The notes: generated from the letters alone by a model not told the origin. A stretch of 64,000 nt of DNA from Micromonospora radicis (GCF_003583405.1 NZ_QXEC01000023.1:25391-89390), one strand, 5' to 3'; shown: positions 1-9,427, counted from the stretch's first letter. A program made the numbers and translations.

Positions 1-1686
1 CCGGGTCGCCGGGCGGGCCACCGCGACGGCCAGCAGCGCCGCACCAGCCACCAGGTCGACGGCGACCACCGCCGGCCACGGCGCGGCCCAGGCCACCGGC
101 AGGGCGAGCGCCGTGGCGGCGACACCGATCACGCTGACCGCCGGTCGGGCGGCACGGGGCAGCAGCCAGACCGCCGCCGCCGAGGTCAGCGCCACCGCGA
201 CCGGGAGCTGCCAGCCCCAGGCGAAGGCCGGTCCCGCCGTGGCCCCCCGCCACGGCGGCAGCGACCGGCCGACCGTGGCGCCCCCCAGCACCACCGCCGT
301 CAGCATCGCCAACTGTGCCCCGCCCGCCGCCACCACCAGCGCGCCGATCCGCGGGCCGGGCTGCCAGCCGACCGGGAGCAGCCGCACCGCACCAGCCAGT
401 GCCGCCGCCACCAGTGCCGCCGCCACCAGCACCACCGAGCCGCGCAGCTCCGCGACCGGGCGGATCAACGCGAGCGCCAGCACCGGCACCAGGACACCCG
501 CGGCCGATGCCCGCGCGATCCGCCCGCCCAACAGCAGCGCCGTACCGAGCAGGGTCGACGCCACCAGCAGCAGCGGTACGCCGGCCAGCACCGGCACCCC
601 GCCGGCCCGGCCGACCAACAGCGGCACCAGGGCGAACCCCGCGGCGACCAGCAGTGCCACGGCGTACCCGACCCCGGCGGTGACCTGCGCGGCGAGCGGC
701 GTCGCCGAGGTCGTCGTGGCCCCCTCGCCCGCGACGTTCCTCGATCGACGCCGCACCGCGACGATCACCGTCAGATCGACGAGTGCCACCCCGACGAAGG
801 CCACCGCCCAGCCGGCCGGCTCCGGCCGGGTCTCGGCGACGAGCAGCGGCAGCACCGGCTGCCCGACGAGCAGCGCCGCGAACCACGGCACGGTCAGCCG
901 ACTGAGCCGGGCGTACCCGGCGGCGACCGCCGTGCCGACGGCGGCGACCAGGGCCGCGTACCGGCTGCCCGGCCAGACGGACACCCCGAACAGGTCGACC
1001 GACCAGGCGGCGTACCCGTCGAGCAGCACCAGCAACAGCCCGACGGCAGCGAACGTCTCGGCGGTACCCCGCAACCCGCGCCAGCGCGCGACGAGCGGCA
1101 CGGCGAGCAGCAGCAGCGTGAACGCCAACAGGATCAGGGACCGACCAACCACCCCGACCGACGCCCAGGCCACCGCGGTGAACACGGTCGCCGCGGTACC
1201 GAGCAGCAGCCCACCCAGGACGAACAGCACGCCCTGGATGGTCCGGGTCGAGGTCTCCGCCCGGCCCGGAACGGCCGGCGGCACCGGGGTCATCCCGGGC
1301 CACCCGGTGACCGGCGGTCCCGCCACGGCCGGCGCGCCGGGTGCCGAACGGACGACGGCGGCCGCAGGGACCGTGGGCGGCGGGGCGACCTGGGTGGCGA
1401 ACGCGGCCGGGTGGGCGGCCGGCCGGCCGGTCACCGGCGCGGTCGGGAACTCGCGGCGGATGGCGCCGGCCAGGTCGGCGCGCCGTTGCCGCAACGCCGT
1501 GAGCCGGCCGGTCAGCCCCTCGTACGCCGCTCGGGCCCGTTGCACCTCGGCGCCCAGCCCGACGATCTCCCGGTCGAGCCGGATCACCTCGGCGGCGGCG
1601 AGGTGCGGCGGCCGACCGCAGCCGGAGCAGCCGGAGTCGAGATTCGCCGGCGCACCGCACGCCGGACAGGGGTAGCCGTTGTCCAC
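1..1686 (-). CDS. Multi-spanning membrane protein with N-terminal zinc ribbon (3' end outside window)
   Basis: The first 562 codons are visible and the C-terminus runs off the window. It begins at a GTG (VDNGYPCPACG). Residues 6-24 hold a zinc-ribbon-like CPAC...CSGC pair of knuckles, followed by a short helical segment (about 30-75) that could be coiled coil, then an Ala/Pro/Val-rich linker. From about residue 140 on there is a long series of hydrophobic segments, more than ten in the visible part, typical of a polytopic membrane protein. Similar zinc-ribbon plus many-helix proteins are annotated in actinomycetes only as hypothetical permease-like proteins. No transport motif is recognised, so the function is unknown. 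Codon use matches its neighbours. Confidence 0.8.
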   Translation of the reverse strand, partial: MDNGYPCPACGAPANLDSGCSGCGRPPHLAAAEVIRLDREIVGLGAEVQRARAAYEGLTGRLTALRQRRADLAGAIRREFPTAPVTGRPAAHPAAFATQVAPPPTVPAAAVVRSAPGAPAVAGPPVTGWPGMTPVPPAVPGRAETSTRTIQGVLFVLGGLLLGTAATVFTAVAWASVGVVGRSLILLAFTLLLLAVPLVARWRGLRGTAETFAAVGLLLVLLDGYAAWSVDLFGVSVWPGSRYAALVAAVGTAVAAGYARLSRLTVPWFAALLVGQPVLPLLVAETRPEPAGWAVAFVGVALVDLTVIVAVRRRSRNVAGEGATTTSATPLAAQVTAGVGYAVALLVAAGFALVPLLVGRAGGVPVLAGVPLLLVASTLLGTALLLGGRIARASAAGVLVPVLALALIRPVAELRGSVVLVAAALVAAALAGAVRLLPVGWQPGPRIGALVVAAGGAQLAMLTAVVLGGATVGRSLPPWRGATAGPAFAWGWQLPVAVALTSAAAVWLLPRAARPAVSVIGVAATALALPVAWAAPWPAVVAVDLVAGAALLAVAVARPATR

Positions 1687-1734
1687 CCGGTCATCCTGGT
1701 CGGCGCCGCCCCGACCGCACCAGAGCCCGGGTAC

Positions 1735-2055
1735 TCAGGGACGAGTGTGATCGAACACCCAGCTGGCGTACCCGGGGTGGCCGCACTCCACCTGGGAGAC
1801 CAGGATCTCCGGCACCTCGTACGGGTGACTGGCCCGGATCTGGTCCACCAGCGCCACGACGCGGTCCGGTGCGGTCTTGAACTGCACCGACCACTCGGTG
1901 CTGGTCTCCACCCCGGACCGCCACCAGTACGTGCTCTCCACCTGGCCGCCCACCTGTGCGCAGGCCGCCAGTCGCCCAGCCACGGCGGCGGCGGCCAGCA
2001 GGTCCGCGACCGAGCGTGCGTCAACCACCGTCGTCACCACGCTGATCTGGTCCAT
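1735..2055 (-). CDS. cutA: CutA1-family divalent-cation tolerance protein
   Basis: This 106-residue protein has the usual CutA length (about 105-115). Family hallmarks are an N-terminal beta strand (SVVTTVVDA), the segment LAACAQVGGQVESTYWW, and the C-terminal HPYEVPEILVSQVE block, in which the HPYEVPEI sequence is characteristic. CutA proteins are small cytoplasmic trimers with a ferredoxin-like fold. They were first linked to copper tolerance in E. coli, but their biochemical role is unsettled. The gene begins at ATG and lies 9 bp downstream of the acyltransferase gene on the same strand, so it is probably cotranscribed with the patatin-acyltransferase pair. Confidence 0.93.
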   Translation of the reverse strand: MDQISVVTTVVDARSVADLLAAAAVAGRLAACAQVGGQVESTYWWRSGVETSTEWSVQFKTAPDRVVALVDQIRASHPYEVPEILVSQVECGHPGYASWVFDHTRP

Positions 2056-2064
2056 CCACGAACC

Positions 2065-3081
2065 CTACGCGGCACCGTCGCGGTTGGCCGCGATCCACGC
2101 GTCTATCCGACTCCACCAGTCGTACAGCCAGTCGATGCGCTGCTGCCGACCGGCCGGAATCTCCTCCGGCGGCACCGACCAGAACCGCATCACCAGGCGC
2201 TTGTCCATCGGCAGTTCCCGCCACACGTCGGTGACGGTGAGCATCTTGTCCAGGCCGGTGTGCGCCACGAAGATCACTCCGGCGTCCGGCGCGGCGTCCA
2301 GCGCGGCCAGCAACCCGCCGGGTTGCGGGGCGAGCACGTGCCGCATCGCCTCCGCCTTCAGCGCCATCCGTTCGTGCCCCCGGTCCCGCAGCCGGTCGAT
2401 GGCCCGGAGCCGGCGTCTCGGGGTGAAGTTCCCGCCCTCGGGAAAGATCACGAAGGCGTCGTCGTCGTCGAGCCCGGCGGCGAGGTGCCCGACCTGCTCG
2501 GCGAGCGAGCCACGGCCGTCGCGGCCCGGCGCGATGAACCGGCTCGGCAACCGGTTGAGCAGCACGTCGATCGCCGGATCCCACTGCAGGGTGTGCTTGA
2601 GGACGATCCGCGGCTCCCGCTGGAACCAGTTGACCAAGGCATGGATCAGGATGAACGAGTCGCCCGGCCCGGCGTGCCGGCAGAGGACCAGTTCGGGGCG
2701 GCCCGGCAGGGCGGTGTCGGGATCGGTGCCGACCACGTCGATGGTCAGCCGCAGCGTCCACCGGGCCTGCCAGAAGAACACCCGCAGGAACCAGCCCGCC
2801 AGCACGTAGTGGGCGCGTTGGAAGGCCGGCGCGCCGACCCGCCAGCCGAACCCGGAAGCCACCCAGAGCGCGAAGAGGCAGATCAGCGCGGCCGCGTCCC
2901 AGAGCAGGTAGAAGAAGCCGATCCAGAGCAGCCGCAGGGGACGCAGCCGGCCCGGCACGAACGGGGACACCGTCAGGGCCAGCAGGGCCCAGAACGGCAC
3001 CGTGGTCACCAGCAGGGTCGCCAGCAGCACCACGCCGGGTGCCAGCAGCAGGCGGCGCAGCCACCGGGGCGGTAACGGCAT
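2065..3081 (-). CDS. PlsC/LPLAT-type lysophospholipid acyltransferase
   Basis: A 338-residue membrane-associated acyltransferase. Two hydrophobic segments (about 11-40 and 50-75) are followed by the HX4D catalytic motif as RHAGPGD (His about 136, Asp about 141) and by the acyl-acceptor motif FPEGGNF (about 213-219). Family members transfer acyl chains from acyl-ACP or acyl-CoA to glycerol-phosphate or lysophospholipid at the inner membrane. The ATG start overlaps the stop of the upstream patatin gene by one base (TGATG), so translation is probably coupled. The acyl acceptor cannot be told from sequence. Confidence 0.88.
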   Translation of the reverse strand: MPLPPRWLRRLLLAPGVVLLATLLVTTVPFWALLALTVSPFVPGRLRPLRLLWIGFFYLLWDAAALICLFALWVASGFGWRVGAPAFQRAHYVLAGWFLRVFFWQARWTLRLTIDVVGTDPDTALPGRPELVLCRHAGPGDSFILIHALVNWFQREPRIVLKHTLQWDPAIDVLLNRLPSRFIAPGRDGRGSLAEQVGHLAAGLDDDDAFVIFPEGGNFTPRRRLRAIDRLRDRGHERMALKAEAMRHVLAPQPGGLLAALDAAPDAGVIFVAHTGLDKMLTVTDVWRELPMDKRLVMRFWSVPPEEIPAGRQQRIDWLYDWWSRIDAWIAANRDGAA

Positions 3082-3911
3082 CAGCGGTCCAGGTTCGCCA
3101 GGTAGTGCCGGGAGGCCGCGTAGGCCCGGCTGATCCGCCGACCCACCGCGGCCATGTCCCGGTACGCCCACGGGGTGTCGTCGCGCGGTTCCAACCCACC
3201 GGTCGGCAGCACGTGCACCTCCACCCCCTCGGGCAGGGCGGCCATCTCCCGGGCGAACCGGTGCCGGCGGGCGATCTCGAACGCGACCTGCGCGATCTCC
3301 CAGGGTCGTCGGGGCGGGGCCAGCGCCCGCTCGATCCGACCCACCTGGAGTACGAAGATCCGCCCGGCGCCGGCCGAGACCGCCTCGCCGATCGGGATGG
3401 AGTTGACGATCCCGCCGTCGACGTAGTGCTGGTCACCGATCCGGGCGGGCGGCAGCAGCCCCGGTACGGAGGCCGAGGCGAGTACGGCGGGTACCACCGG
3501 CCCGCTGACGAACCAGTGCTCGGCGGCCCGTTCGATGTTCGCCGCGCAGCAACGGAACGGGATCTTCAGGTCGGCGAAGGTGGTCTCCGCGCCCAGCTCG
3601 TTCTCCAGCAGCTTGCGCAGCGGGCGGGGCGAGTGCAGGTGGGTGCGGGCGGCGAAGCGGCGCAGCTGCCGGGCCACCGAGTCGCCGTACACCTCGCTGG
3701 CCTCCGGGGAGGCCCAGAGCCGGACCAGCCGGTCGGTGACCTCCTCGGTCGGTTCGGCGGCGACCAGCGCGCCGTTGACCGCACCGATCGAGGTGCCGAG
3801 CACCATGTCCGGCCGGATCCCGGCGCGGAACAGGGCGCGCAGCATGCCCACCTCGACCGCGCCGAGGACACCGCCACCCCCGAGTACGAACGCCACCGGT
3901 CCCCGCGACAT
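3081..3911 (-). CDS. Patatin-like phospholipase
   Basis: A 276-residue patatin/RssA-type lipase. The oxyanion glycine loop GGGGVLGA lies at about 11-18, the nucleophile elbow GTSIG at 39-43 (Ser41) and the catalytic dyad Asp in VDGG at about 165. Patatins hydrolyse acyl esters of phospholipids with a Ser-Asp dyad. I chose the ATG giving MSRGPVAFVLGG; another in-frame ATG lies three codons upstream. There is no signal peptide. The stop overlaps the acyltransferase start. A deacylase directly coupled to a reacylase suggests a membrane-lipid remodelling pair; that joint role is inference. Confidence 0.9.
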   Translation of the reverse strand: MSRGPVAFVLGGGGVLGAVEVGMLRALFRAGIRPDMVLGTSIGAVNGALVAAEPTEEVTDRLVRLWASPEASEVYGDSVARQLRRFAARTHLHSPRPLRKLLENELGAETTFADLKIPFRCCAANIERAAEHWFVSGPVVPAVLASASVPGLLPPARIGDQHYVDGGIVNSIPIGEAVSAGAGRIFVLQVGRIERALAPPRRPWEIAQVAFEIARRHRFAREMAALPEGVEVHVLPTGGLEPRDDTPWAYRDMAAVGRRISRAYAASRHYLANLDR

Positions 3912-4044
3912 GCCGTTCATCCTGGCACGTCCACACCGACACCCGCCGTGTCGGTACCGGCACCCGCGGTCCACCGAACCGTTGACAGGGCGGCAACATT
4001 CGCGCAACCTGATACCGCCCCCACCGACGAGGCAGGTGCGATCC

Positions 4045-5718
4045 GTGAAGCCAGCACTGCAGCCCGGCCGGTTGCTGGCCACCAGATACCGGCTGATCGA
4101 CCAGATCGGCGCCGGCGGCATGTCGGTCATCTGGCGGGCCCACGACGAGGTGCTCGACCGGGTCGTCGCGTTGAAGGTGCTCGCCCCGTCGCTCGCCGCC
4201 GACGCCCGGTTCCGGGACATGGTCCGCGAGGAGGCCCGAGCCGCCGCCCAACTCGTCCACCCGCACGTGACGTCGGTGCACGACTACGGCGAGACGGTGG
4301 CTCCGGACGGCGCCATCACCTCGTTCGTGGTCATGGAACTGCTCTCCGGCGAGGAACTGGAGTGCCGGCTGACCGAGGGCCCGCTGCCCTGGCCCGAGGC
4401 GGTGGAGGTCGGCGCGCAGGTCGCCGACGCGCTCGCCGCCGCCCACCGGCTCGGCGTCGTGCACCGGGACGTGACCACGGCCAACGTGATGATGACCCCG
4501 GTCGGCGCGAAGGTGCTCGACTTCGGCATCGCCACCCGGATCGGCGCCCCCGACGACGACGAGGACGGCGCCACCTTCGGCACCCCCGCGTACGTCGCAC
4601 CGGAACGGTTGGACGGCTCACCGGCCCAGCCAGCGACCGACGTCTACTCCCTCGGCGTACTGCTGCACGAGACGCTCACCGGCCGGGTGCCGTACCCGGC
4701 GGACACCTGGGAGGAACTCAGCGCGGCGCTGGCCGACGGGGCACCGCCCACCCTGGACGGGGTGCCCGGACTACCGCCGGCGGTGGCCCAGATCTGCCTG
4801 CGCTGCCTGTCCCGCGACCCGGCCGACCGACCCACCGCCCGCCAGGTGGCCGCCGTGCTGCGCGACCAACTGTTGCCCGCCGACCCGCAGGCCACCACGA
4901 TGCTCGCGCCGACGGTGACGCTCCCGGCGATCCAGGCACCCGTCGGGGTCGCCGCCGCGGCCGGGACGGCCGCCGGATCCGCCGCCGCCGGGTCCACCGC
5001 CTTCGCGGCGCCCCCGGCCAGCACGACGGCCGCCGGGCTCAACGGCTTCGCGGTGCCCCCAGCCGGCACCGCGGCACCGGCCGCCAGCGGGTCCGCCCCC
5101 TTCGCGCTCCCCCCGACCGGCGAGCCGGGGCCGGTCACCGCCGGGTCGGCCGTACCGTCCGGGCCCACCGACGGCCCGCCGGCCGGTGAACCCGCCCGGC
5201 GACGCCGGCCCTGGCTGCGCCCGGTGCTCGCGGCGGCGGCGGTGCTCACCGGGGCGGCGCTGCTGGTTCCGGCGTTGCTGCCGGACGACACCGACCCGCC
5301 CACCGCGCTGCCCAGCACCGAGCCGACCGGCGCGGACCCGACGGCACCGGCCACCGGTTCCGCCGAGCCGCAGCCGCCCGTCCCGCCGTCGCCGACGGTG
5401 GCCGTGCCGCGGAGCCCGACCGCCTCGCCACCCTCCGCTGGTTCGCCGGGCACCCTGGCCGAGGCGGCGAACCGGCTCGAAGCGGTGATCGACGCCGGGG
5501 TCGCCGACGGCGGCATCCGCGACGACGTGGGCCTCGACCTGCGCAACGAGCTACGCAACCTGACCCGCGCGGTGGGTCTCGGCGAGAGCGAGTTGGGGCC
5601 GGGGGTGGCCAGACTGCGGGAGAAGGTGTCGACCCGGCTCCGCGAGGAGGGGTTGAGCCCGGCGTACGCCCGGCAACTGGACGAGGCGATCCGCGGTCTC
5701 GGTGCCGCCCAGACCTGA
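4045..5718 (+). CDS. Membrane-anchored Ser/Thr protein kinase (PknB-like catalytic domain)
   Basis: About 557 residues. The Hanks kinase domain occupies roughly 15-275: glycine loop GAGGMS at 22-27, VALK Lys44, HRD at 140-142, DFG at 159-161 and APE at 185-187. The catalytic loop reads HRDVTTAN, so the Lys usual in HRDxKxxN is Thr; several actinobacterial kinases have comparable HRDITPAN loops. A long Ala/Pro/Thr linker follows, then one transmembrane helix at about 390-412 after an Arg cluster, then a Pro/Thr-rich stalk and a helical extracytoplasmic domain without PASTA repeats. The chosen GTG is preceded by GAGGCAGG. The gene is convergent with the glycosyltransferase, with a 5-bp gap. Confidence 0.9.
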   Translation: MKPALQPGRLLATRYRLIDQIGAGGMSVIWRAHDEVLDRVVALKVLAPSLAADARFRDMVREEARAAAQLVHPHVTSVHDYGETVAPDGAITSFVVMELLSGEELECRLTEGPLPWPEAVEVGAQVADALAAAHRLGVVHRDVTTANVMMTPVGAKVLDFGIATRIGAPDDDEDGATFGTPAYVAPERLDGSPAQPATDVYSLGVLLHETLTGRVPYPADTWEELSAALADGAPPTLDGVPGLPPAVAQICLRCLSRDPADRPTARQVAAVLRDQLLPADPQATTMLAPTVTLPAIQAPVGVAAAAGTAAGSAAAGSTAFAAPPASTTAAGLNGFAVPPAGTAAPAASGSAPFALPPTGEPGPVTAGSAVPSGPTDGPPAGEPARRRRPWLRPVLAAAAVLTGAALLVPALLPDDTDPPTALPSTEPTGADPTAPATGSAEPQPPVPPSPTVAVPRSPTASPPSAGSPGTLAEAANRLEAVIDAGVADGGIRDDVGLDLRNELRNLTRAVGLGESELGPGVARLREKVSTRLREEGLSPAYARQLDEAIRGLGAAQT

Positions 5719-5723
5719 CCCGG

Positions 5724-6830
5724 TCAACCCGGCGTGATCCGGGCCGGCTCCCGCATCGCGGTCCGCGGCGTGGCGGCCACCAGGAACCGGTGGTACACCT
5801 CCTCGTAGCCGGCCGCCATCCGTTCGGTGGAGAAGGTTCCCGCCACGTGCGCCACACAGTCCGCGGGATCGAGGTGGGGTGCCTCGCGTAGCGCCGTGGG
5901 CAGTTCCTCCTGCCGTCGACAGATCATGCCGGTGACGCCCGGCCGGAGGAGTTCCGGCACCGCGCCACGGTCGAGCGCCACCACCGGCGTGCCGGTCGCC
6001 ATCGCCTCGAGCATCACGATGCCGAACGGCTCCTCCCACTGGATCGGCATGACCAGGCAACGCGCCTCGACCAGCAGTCGCAGCACGGCCTCCCGGTCGG
6101 CGTCGAACACCACCGTGACGTCCGGGCCGAGCAGTGGCTCGATCGTCTCCTGGTAGTAGCGCCGCTCGGCGGGCTCGTTGCACTTGCCGGCGAGCACCAG
6201 CGGCAGACCCGCCTCCCGACATGCCTTGATGGCGAGTTCCGGGCCCTTGTCCGGGCTGAACCGGGCCAGCCACAGCACCGGCCCGTGGCTGGGCGTGTCC
6301 TTGCGCGGGAAGCCGGCGACCTCCATCGCGTTGTGCACCGTGCCGACCCAGGGCAGCCGGGGATTGAGCCGACGTTGGGCGTGCGAGATGGCCACCAGAC
6401 CGACGCCGCGGTCGGTGTCGCTGAGCACCGTGCCGTACTCACCCACCGGGTTGCCGTGCACGGTCGCCACCGTGGGCACGTCTCGTCGACCGGCGACCAG
6501 CGGACCGATCGTGGTGTGGTCGTGGACGACGTCGAAGTCGGCCGCGCTGACCACGTGGTTCACCCGGGCCAGGTGGGCCAGTTCGGGGAGCGACTCGCCG
6601 AGCCGGTCGAACTGCAACTCGTCGAGGGTGGCGAGGAACTCCGCGGCCGTGCCGTGGTGCTCACCGGCACCGAGCAGCGTCACCGCGTGCCCCCGGTCGA
6701 CCAGGGCGTCGACCAGCCCGGCAACCACCTGTTCCAGCCCGCCGTAGCCCGGCGGCGGCACCGACAGCCAGGGTGGCACCACCATCGCGATCCGCAACCG
6801 GCGCCGCACTGTCGCGTGGTTGTCGGGCAC
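5724..6830 (-). CDS. GT4-family glycosyltransferase
   Basis: A 368-residue GT-B fold glycosyltransferase. The N-terminal acceptor domain has the glycine-rich GYGGLEQVVAGL segment. The C-terminal nucleotide-sugar domain carries the retaining-GT E-X7-E motif in EEPFGIVMLEAMATGTPVVA. LWLARFSPDKGPELAI matches the start of the donor domain. The GTG start has a strong GGGGGAGG Shine-Dalgarno sequence 5 bases upstream. Family members use NDP-sugars or ADP/UDP-glucose; the acceptor here is unknown. No other sugar-metabolism genes flank it. It converges with the kinase gene. Confidence 0.88.
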   Translation of the reverse strand: MPDNHATVRRRLRIAMVVPPWLSVPPPGYGGLEQVVAGLVDALVDRGHAVTLLGAGEHHGTAAEFLATLDELQFDRLGESLPELAHLARVNHVVSAADFDVVHDHTTIGPLVAGRRDVPTVATVHGNPVGEYGTVLSDTDRGVGLVAISHAQRRLNPRLPWVGTVHNAMEVAGFPRKDTPSHGPVLWLARFSPDKGPELAIKACREAGLPLVLAGKCNEPAERRYYQETIEPLLGPDVTVVFDADREAVLRLLVEARCLVMPIQWEEPFGIVMLEAMATGTPVVALDRGAVPELLRPGVTGMICRRQEELPTALREAPHLDPADCVAHVAGTFSTERMAAGYEEVYHRFLVAATPRTAMREPARITPG

Positions 6831-6944
6831 GAGTCCTCCCCCGTCGAGCTGTGGCGTCGACCCGGTCGGCCGCCGCGGCGGAAGCCGGAGATCGGAGCGG
6901 CTTTCCCCATCCCCGTACCGGCAAACCGGACATCGGGGCGGGAC

Positions 6945-7619
6945 TCAGCCGCCCACCAGCAGTTCGTTGTGCACCGTGCCCACCCCCTCGGCCGACCACG
7001 CCATCCGTTCCGCCTGGTCCCGTTCCCACCAGGACCGCACCACCCCGGTCAGGGTCACCGCGTCGCCCCGCACCTCGACGGTCACCCGCTCGGTGCCGAT
7101 GCCCCGCAGCAGGGCCCGCTGTACGTCCCGGCGGGCCCGGTCGGCGTCCGGGGCGGCCGCCGGACGAACCTCGACCAGGTTGGTGACCCCGCGTACGCCG
7201 CGCAGCCGGCGGAGTTCCCGCTCGGCGGTACGCCGCTGCCAGCCGAACTCCACCTCGCCGCGCAGCATCAGCCAGCCGTTGGCGACGGTGAGGTCCAACC
7301 GCTCGGCCGGTACGAAGCTGTTCCACTCCAATGCCCGGCTGGCGGCGATGGCCAGGGCACCGTCGGTGATGTCGAGCGGACCGGCCGGAACCACCTCGAG
7401 GTCGTCGGCGACCGCGCGTACGCCGCGGATGCGCTGTGCCCCGCGGACCGCGGCCCACCTGCGGGCGGCGCTGTCGACCTGGCCGGTGAGGGTCACCACG
7501 CCGTCGTACACGGTCACCCCGAGGTCGGTCGACCGGATCTGCGCGTCCCAGGCGAACTCGTCGAGTACGTCTCGCTGGATCTGGTCGTCGGTACGGGCAA
7601 CGGTCTCCGTGCTGGTCAT
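6945..7619 (-). CDS. Protein with three BON domains
   Basis: A 224-residue protein starting at MTSTETVARTDDQIQ. Three consecutive BON domains (about 12-78, 85-150 and 155-224) are recognised from the repeated pattern of an initial helix (DDQIQRDVLDEF, ALAIAASRAL, RARRDVQRALL) followed by a beta-hairpin such as VTVYDGVVTLTGQVDS or LTVANGWLMLRGEVE. BON domains bind phospholipid or act in envelope-stress proteins such as OsmY. No signal peptide is visible, so the protein is probably cytoplasmic. The upstream HtrA gene on the same strand would fit an envelope-stress context, but that link is inferred. Confidence 0.87.
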   Translation of the reverse strand: MTSTETVARTDDQIQRDVLDEFAWDAQIRSTDLGVTVYDGVVTLTGQVDSAARRWAAVRGAQRIRGVRAVADDLEVVPAGPLDITDGALAIAASRALEWNSFVPAERLDLTVANGWLMLRGEVEFGWQRRTAERELRRLRGVRGVTNLVEVRPAAAPDADRARRDVQRALLRGIGTERVTVEVRGDAVTLTGVVRSWWERDQAERMAWSAEGVGTVHNELLVGG

Positions 7620-7792
7620 GGCACCCCCACAGCGGCCTCCGGGTCTCTTCGCAGAGGTTGCCGACGTACCGGGTGAGGCCGGCTCATCCGGTACGGGTGA
7701 GCCGGCCGGCACAGAAAGCGGGGCGGCGGGTGCCGCGACCAACCCCCTTGGCCGCGCCACCCGCCGCCCCAGGAGGGAGGCAGGTTCTTGAC

Positions 7793-9427
7793 TTATGACG
7801 TTTCGGCGAGCGTCACGGTTGCCGTGGTCTCGGCCCCGTTTCGCTGATAGGTCACCTCGACCTGGTCACCGACCTTGCCGGCCTGTACGGCACCGACGAG
7901 ATCGTTCGAGTCGTTGATGGCCTTGTCACCGAACCGGATGATCACGTCGCCGCGCTGCAGCCCGGCCCGCTCGGCCGCGCTGCCCGGGGTGACGGCGTTG
8001 ACCAGCGCCCCGCCGTTGGGCGCGCCGGTCACGCTCACCCCGAGCGACGGGTGGCTGATCTTCTCGCCCCGCTGGAGCTTGTCCGCGACGTCCTTGGCCT
8101 TGTTGCTCGGGATGGCGAAGCCGACCCCGATGTTGCCGGTGTTGCCCTGCCCGGCGGTGGCGATCGCGGTGTTGATGCCGATCACCTCGCCCCGGGTGTT
8201 GACCAGGGCACCACCGGAGTTACCCGGGTTGATCGGCGCGTCGGTCTGCAGCAGGCCCGAGATCGAGCTGACCGTCTGGCCGGGAAGCTGCTGGCCGCTG
8301 CCGGCCTGGATGGTGCGGTCCCGGGCGCTGAGGATGCCCGCGGTGACCGAGCCCTGCAGGCCAAGCGGGCTGCCCAGGGCGAGCACCTGGTCGCCCACCT
8401 GCATGGCGTCACTGTCGCCGAAGGTGGCCGCCTTCAGGTCGCTCACCCCGGTGGCCTGGAGCACCGCCAGGTCGGTCTTCGGGTCGGTCCCGACGACCTG
8501 GGCCTGGGCGTTGGTGCCGTCGGCGAAGATCACCCGAACGGTGTCGCCGCCCCCGGCGATCACGTGGTTGTTGGTCAGCAGGTAGCCGTCGGCGGTGAGC
8601 ACCACACCGGAGCCCTCCCCACTCCCGGTGGAGATCGACACCACGCTGTCCTGGACCGACGCGGCGATGCGCGGCAGGTCGGCGCTGTCGATCACCGGCG
8701 CGGCGGAGTAGGTGCGGGTGATCCCGCCGCCGTCGCTGAGCGCCAGGGCGAGTGCGCCACCGGCGACACCGCTGCCGAGCATCAGCGCGAACACCGCGAC
8801 ACCGGCGCCGACGAGCTTGGCGACCCGGCCGGGACGGGGCCCGGTCGACTGCGCCGGCGCCCACGGCGCGGGCTGCCCCGGATAGCCGCCGGGCTGCCCG
8901 GTGTAGCCGGCCGACGTGGCACCGGGCTGTCCCGGGTAACCGGGGTAGCCGGCCGGCTGCCCGGGATAGCTGCCGGACTGGCCCGGATAGCCGCTGGACT
9001 GGCCCGGGTAGCCCGGATGCCCGGCCGATGCGGTCGGCTGCGCCGGCCAGCTGGGCTGGCTCGGGTACCAGGACGCGCCGGAGTGCCGCTGACCTGGCTG
9101 GTACGACTGATGATCGGCCGGCGTCCAGGAGGGCTGGCCGGAATCCGAGGTCGTCGGCTGCGCGGAGACCGGAGCTGCCGGCTGGCCGGGCGGGGGCGAC
9201 CCGGCGACGGGCAGGCCGGCCAGGGTCGGCTCGGCGTCCGGGCCACCGGTGGCCGGGGCGTCGACGGCACGGACCGGGACGGTGGCGGCCTCGGCGGTGG
9301 GATCGGTGCCGGCCGCCGGGGCGGCCGGGGAGTCGGTCCGCGCGTAGTCGGCGCGGGTCAGCTCGGGGTGCGACGGCTCGGCGTCGGTCGGGGCCGGCCG
9401 GCGCGGTTCGGACTCGTACTCGGTCAT
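7793..9427 (-). CDS. HtrA/DegP-like membrane serine protease with PDZ domain
   Basis: About 544 residues from an ATG preceded by GGGAGGGTAGGG. The cytoplasmic N-terminal half is disordered, Pro/Gly/Gln-rich and carries a run of GYPGQ-type repeats (roughly 140-190). A single transmembrane helix (about 203-228) leads to an external trypsin-like domain with catalytic His in NNHVIAGG (about 286), Asp in DPKTDLAVLQ (about 317) and Ser in NPGNSGGA (about 401), then a PDZ domain (about 455-540). HtrA-type proteases degrade misfolded extracytoplasmic proteins. It lies directly downstream of the HK/RR pair on the same strand, so the two-component system may control it. Confidence 0.93.
   Translation of the reverse strand: MTEYESEPRRPAPTDAEPSHPELTRADYARTDSPAAPAAGTDPTAEAATVPVRAVDAPATGGPDAEPTLAGLPVAGSPPPGQPAAPVSAQPTTSDSGQPSWTPADHQSYQPGQRHSGASWYPSQPSWPAQPTASAGHPGYPGQSSGYPGQSGSYPGQPAGYPGYPGQPGATSAGYTGQPGGYPGQPAPWAPAQSTGPRPGRVAKLVGAGVAVFALMLGSGVAGGALALALSDGGGITRTYSAAPVIDSADLPRIAASVQDSVVSISTGSGEGSGVVLTADGYLLTNNHVIAGGGDTVRVIFADGTNAQAQVVGTDPKTDLAVLQATGVSDLKAATFGDSDAMQVGDQVLALGSPLGLQGSVTAGILSARDRTIQAGSGQQLPGQTVSSISGLLQTDAPINPGNSGGALVNTRGEVIGINTAIATAGQGNTGNIGVGFAIPSNKAKDVADKLQRGEKISHPSLGVSVTGAPNGGALVNAVTPGSAAERAGLQRGDVIIRFGDKAINDSNDLVGAVQAGKVGDQVEVTYQRNGAETTATVTLAETS

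Noticed and set aside
113..1675. A 520-codon ORF on the plus strand
   Set aside because: It is antisense to the zinc-ribbon membrane protein. Its composition is low-complexity Ala/Thr/Pro/Arg with no motif, while the minus strand gives clear transmembrane helices and a Cys-knuckle start.
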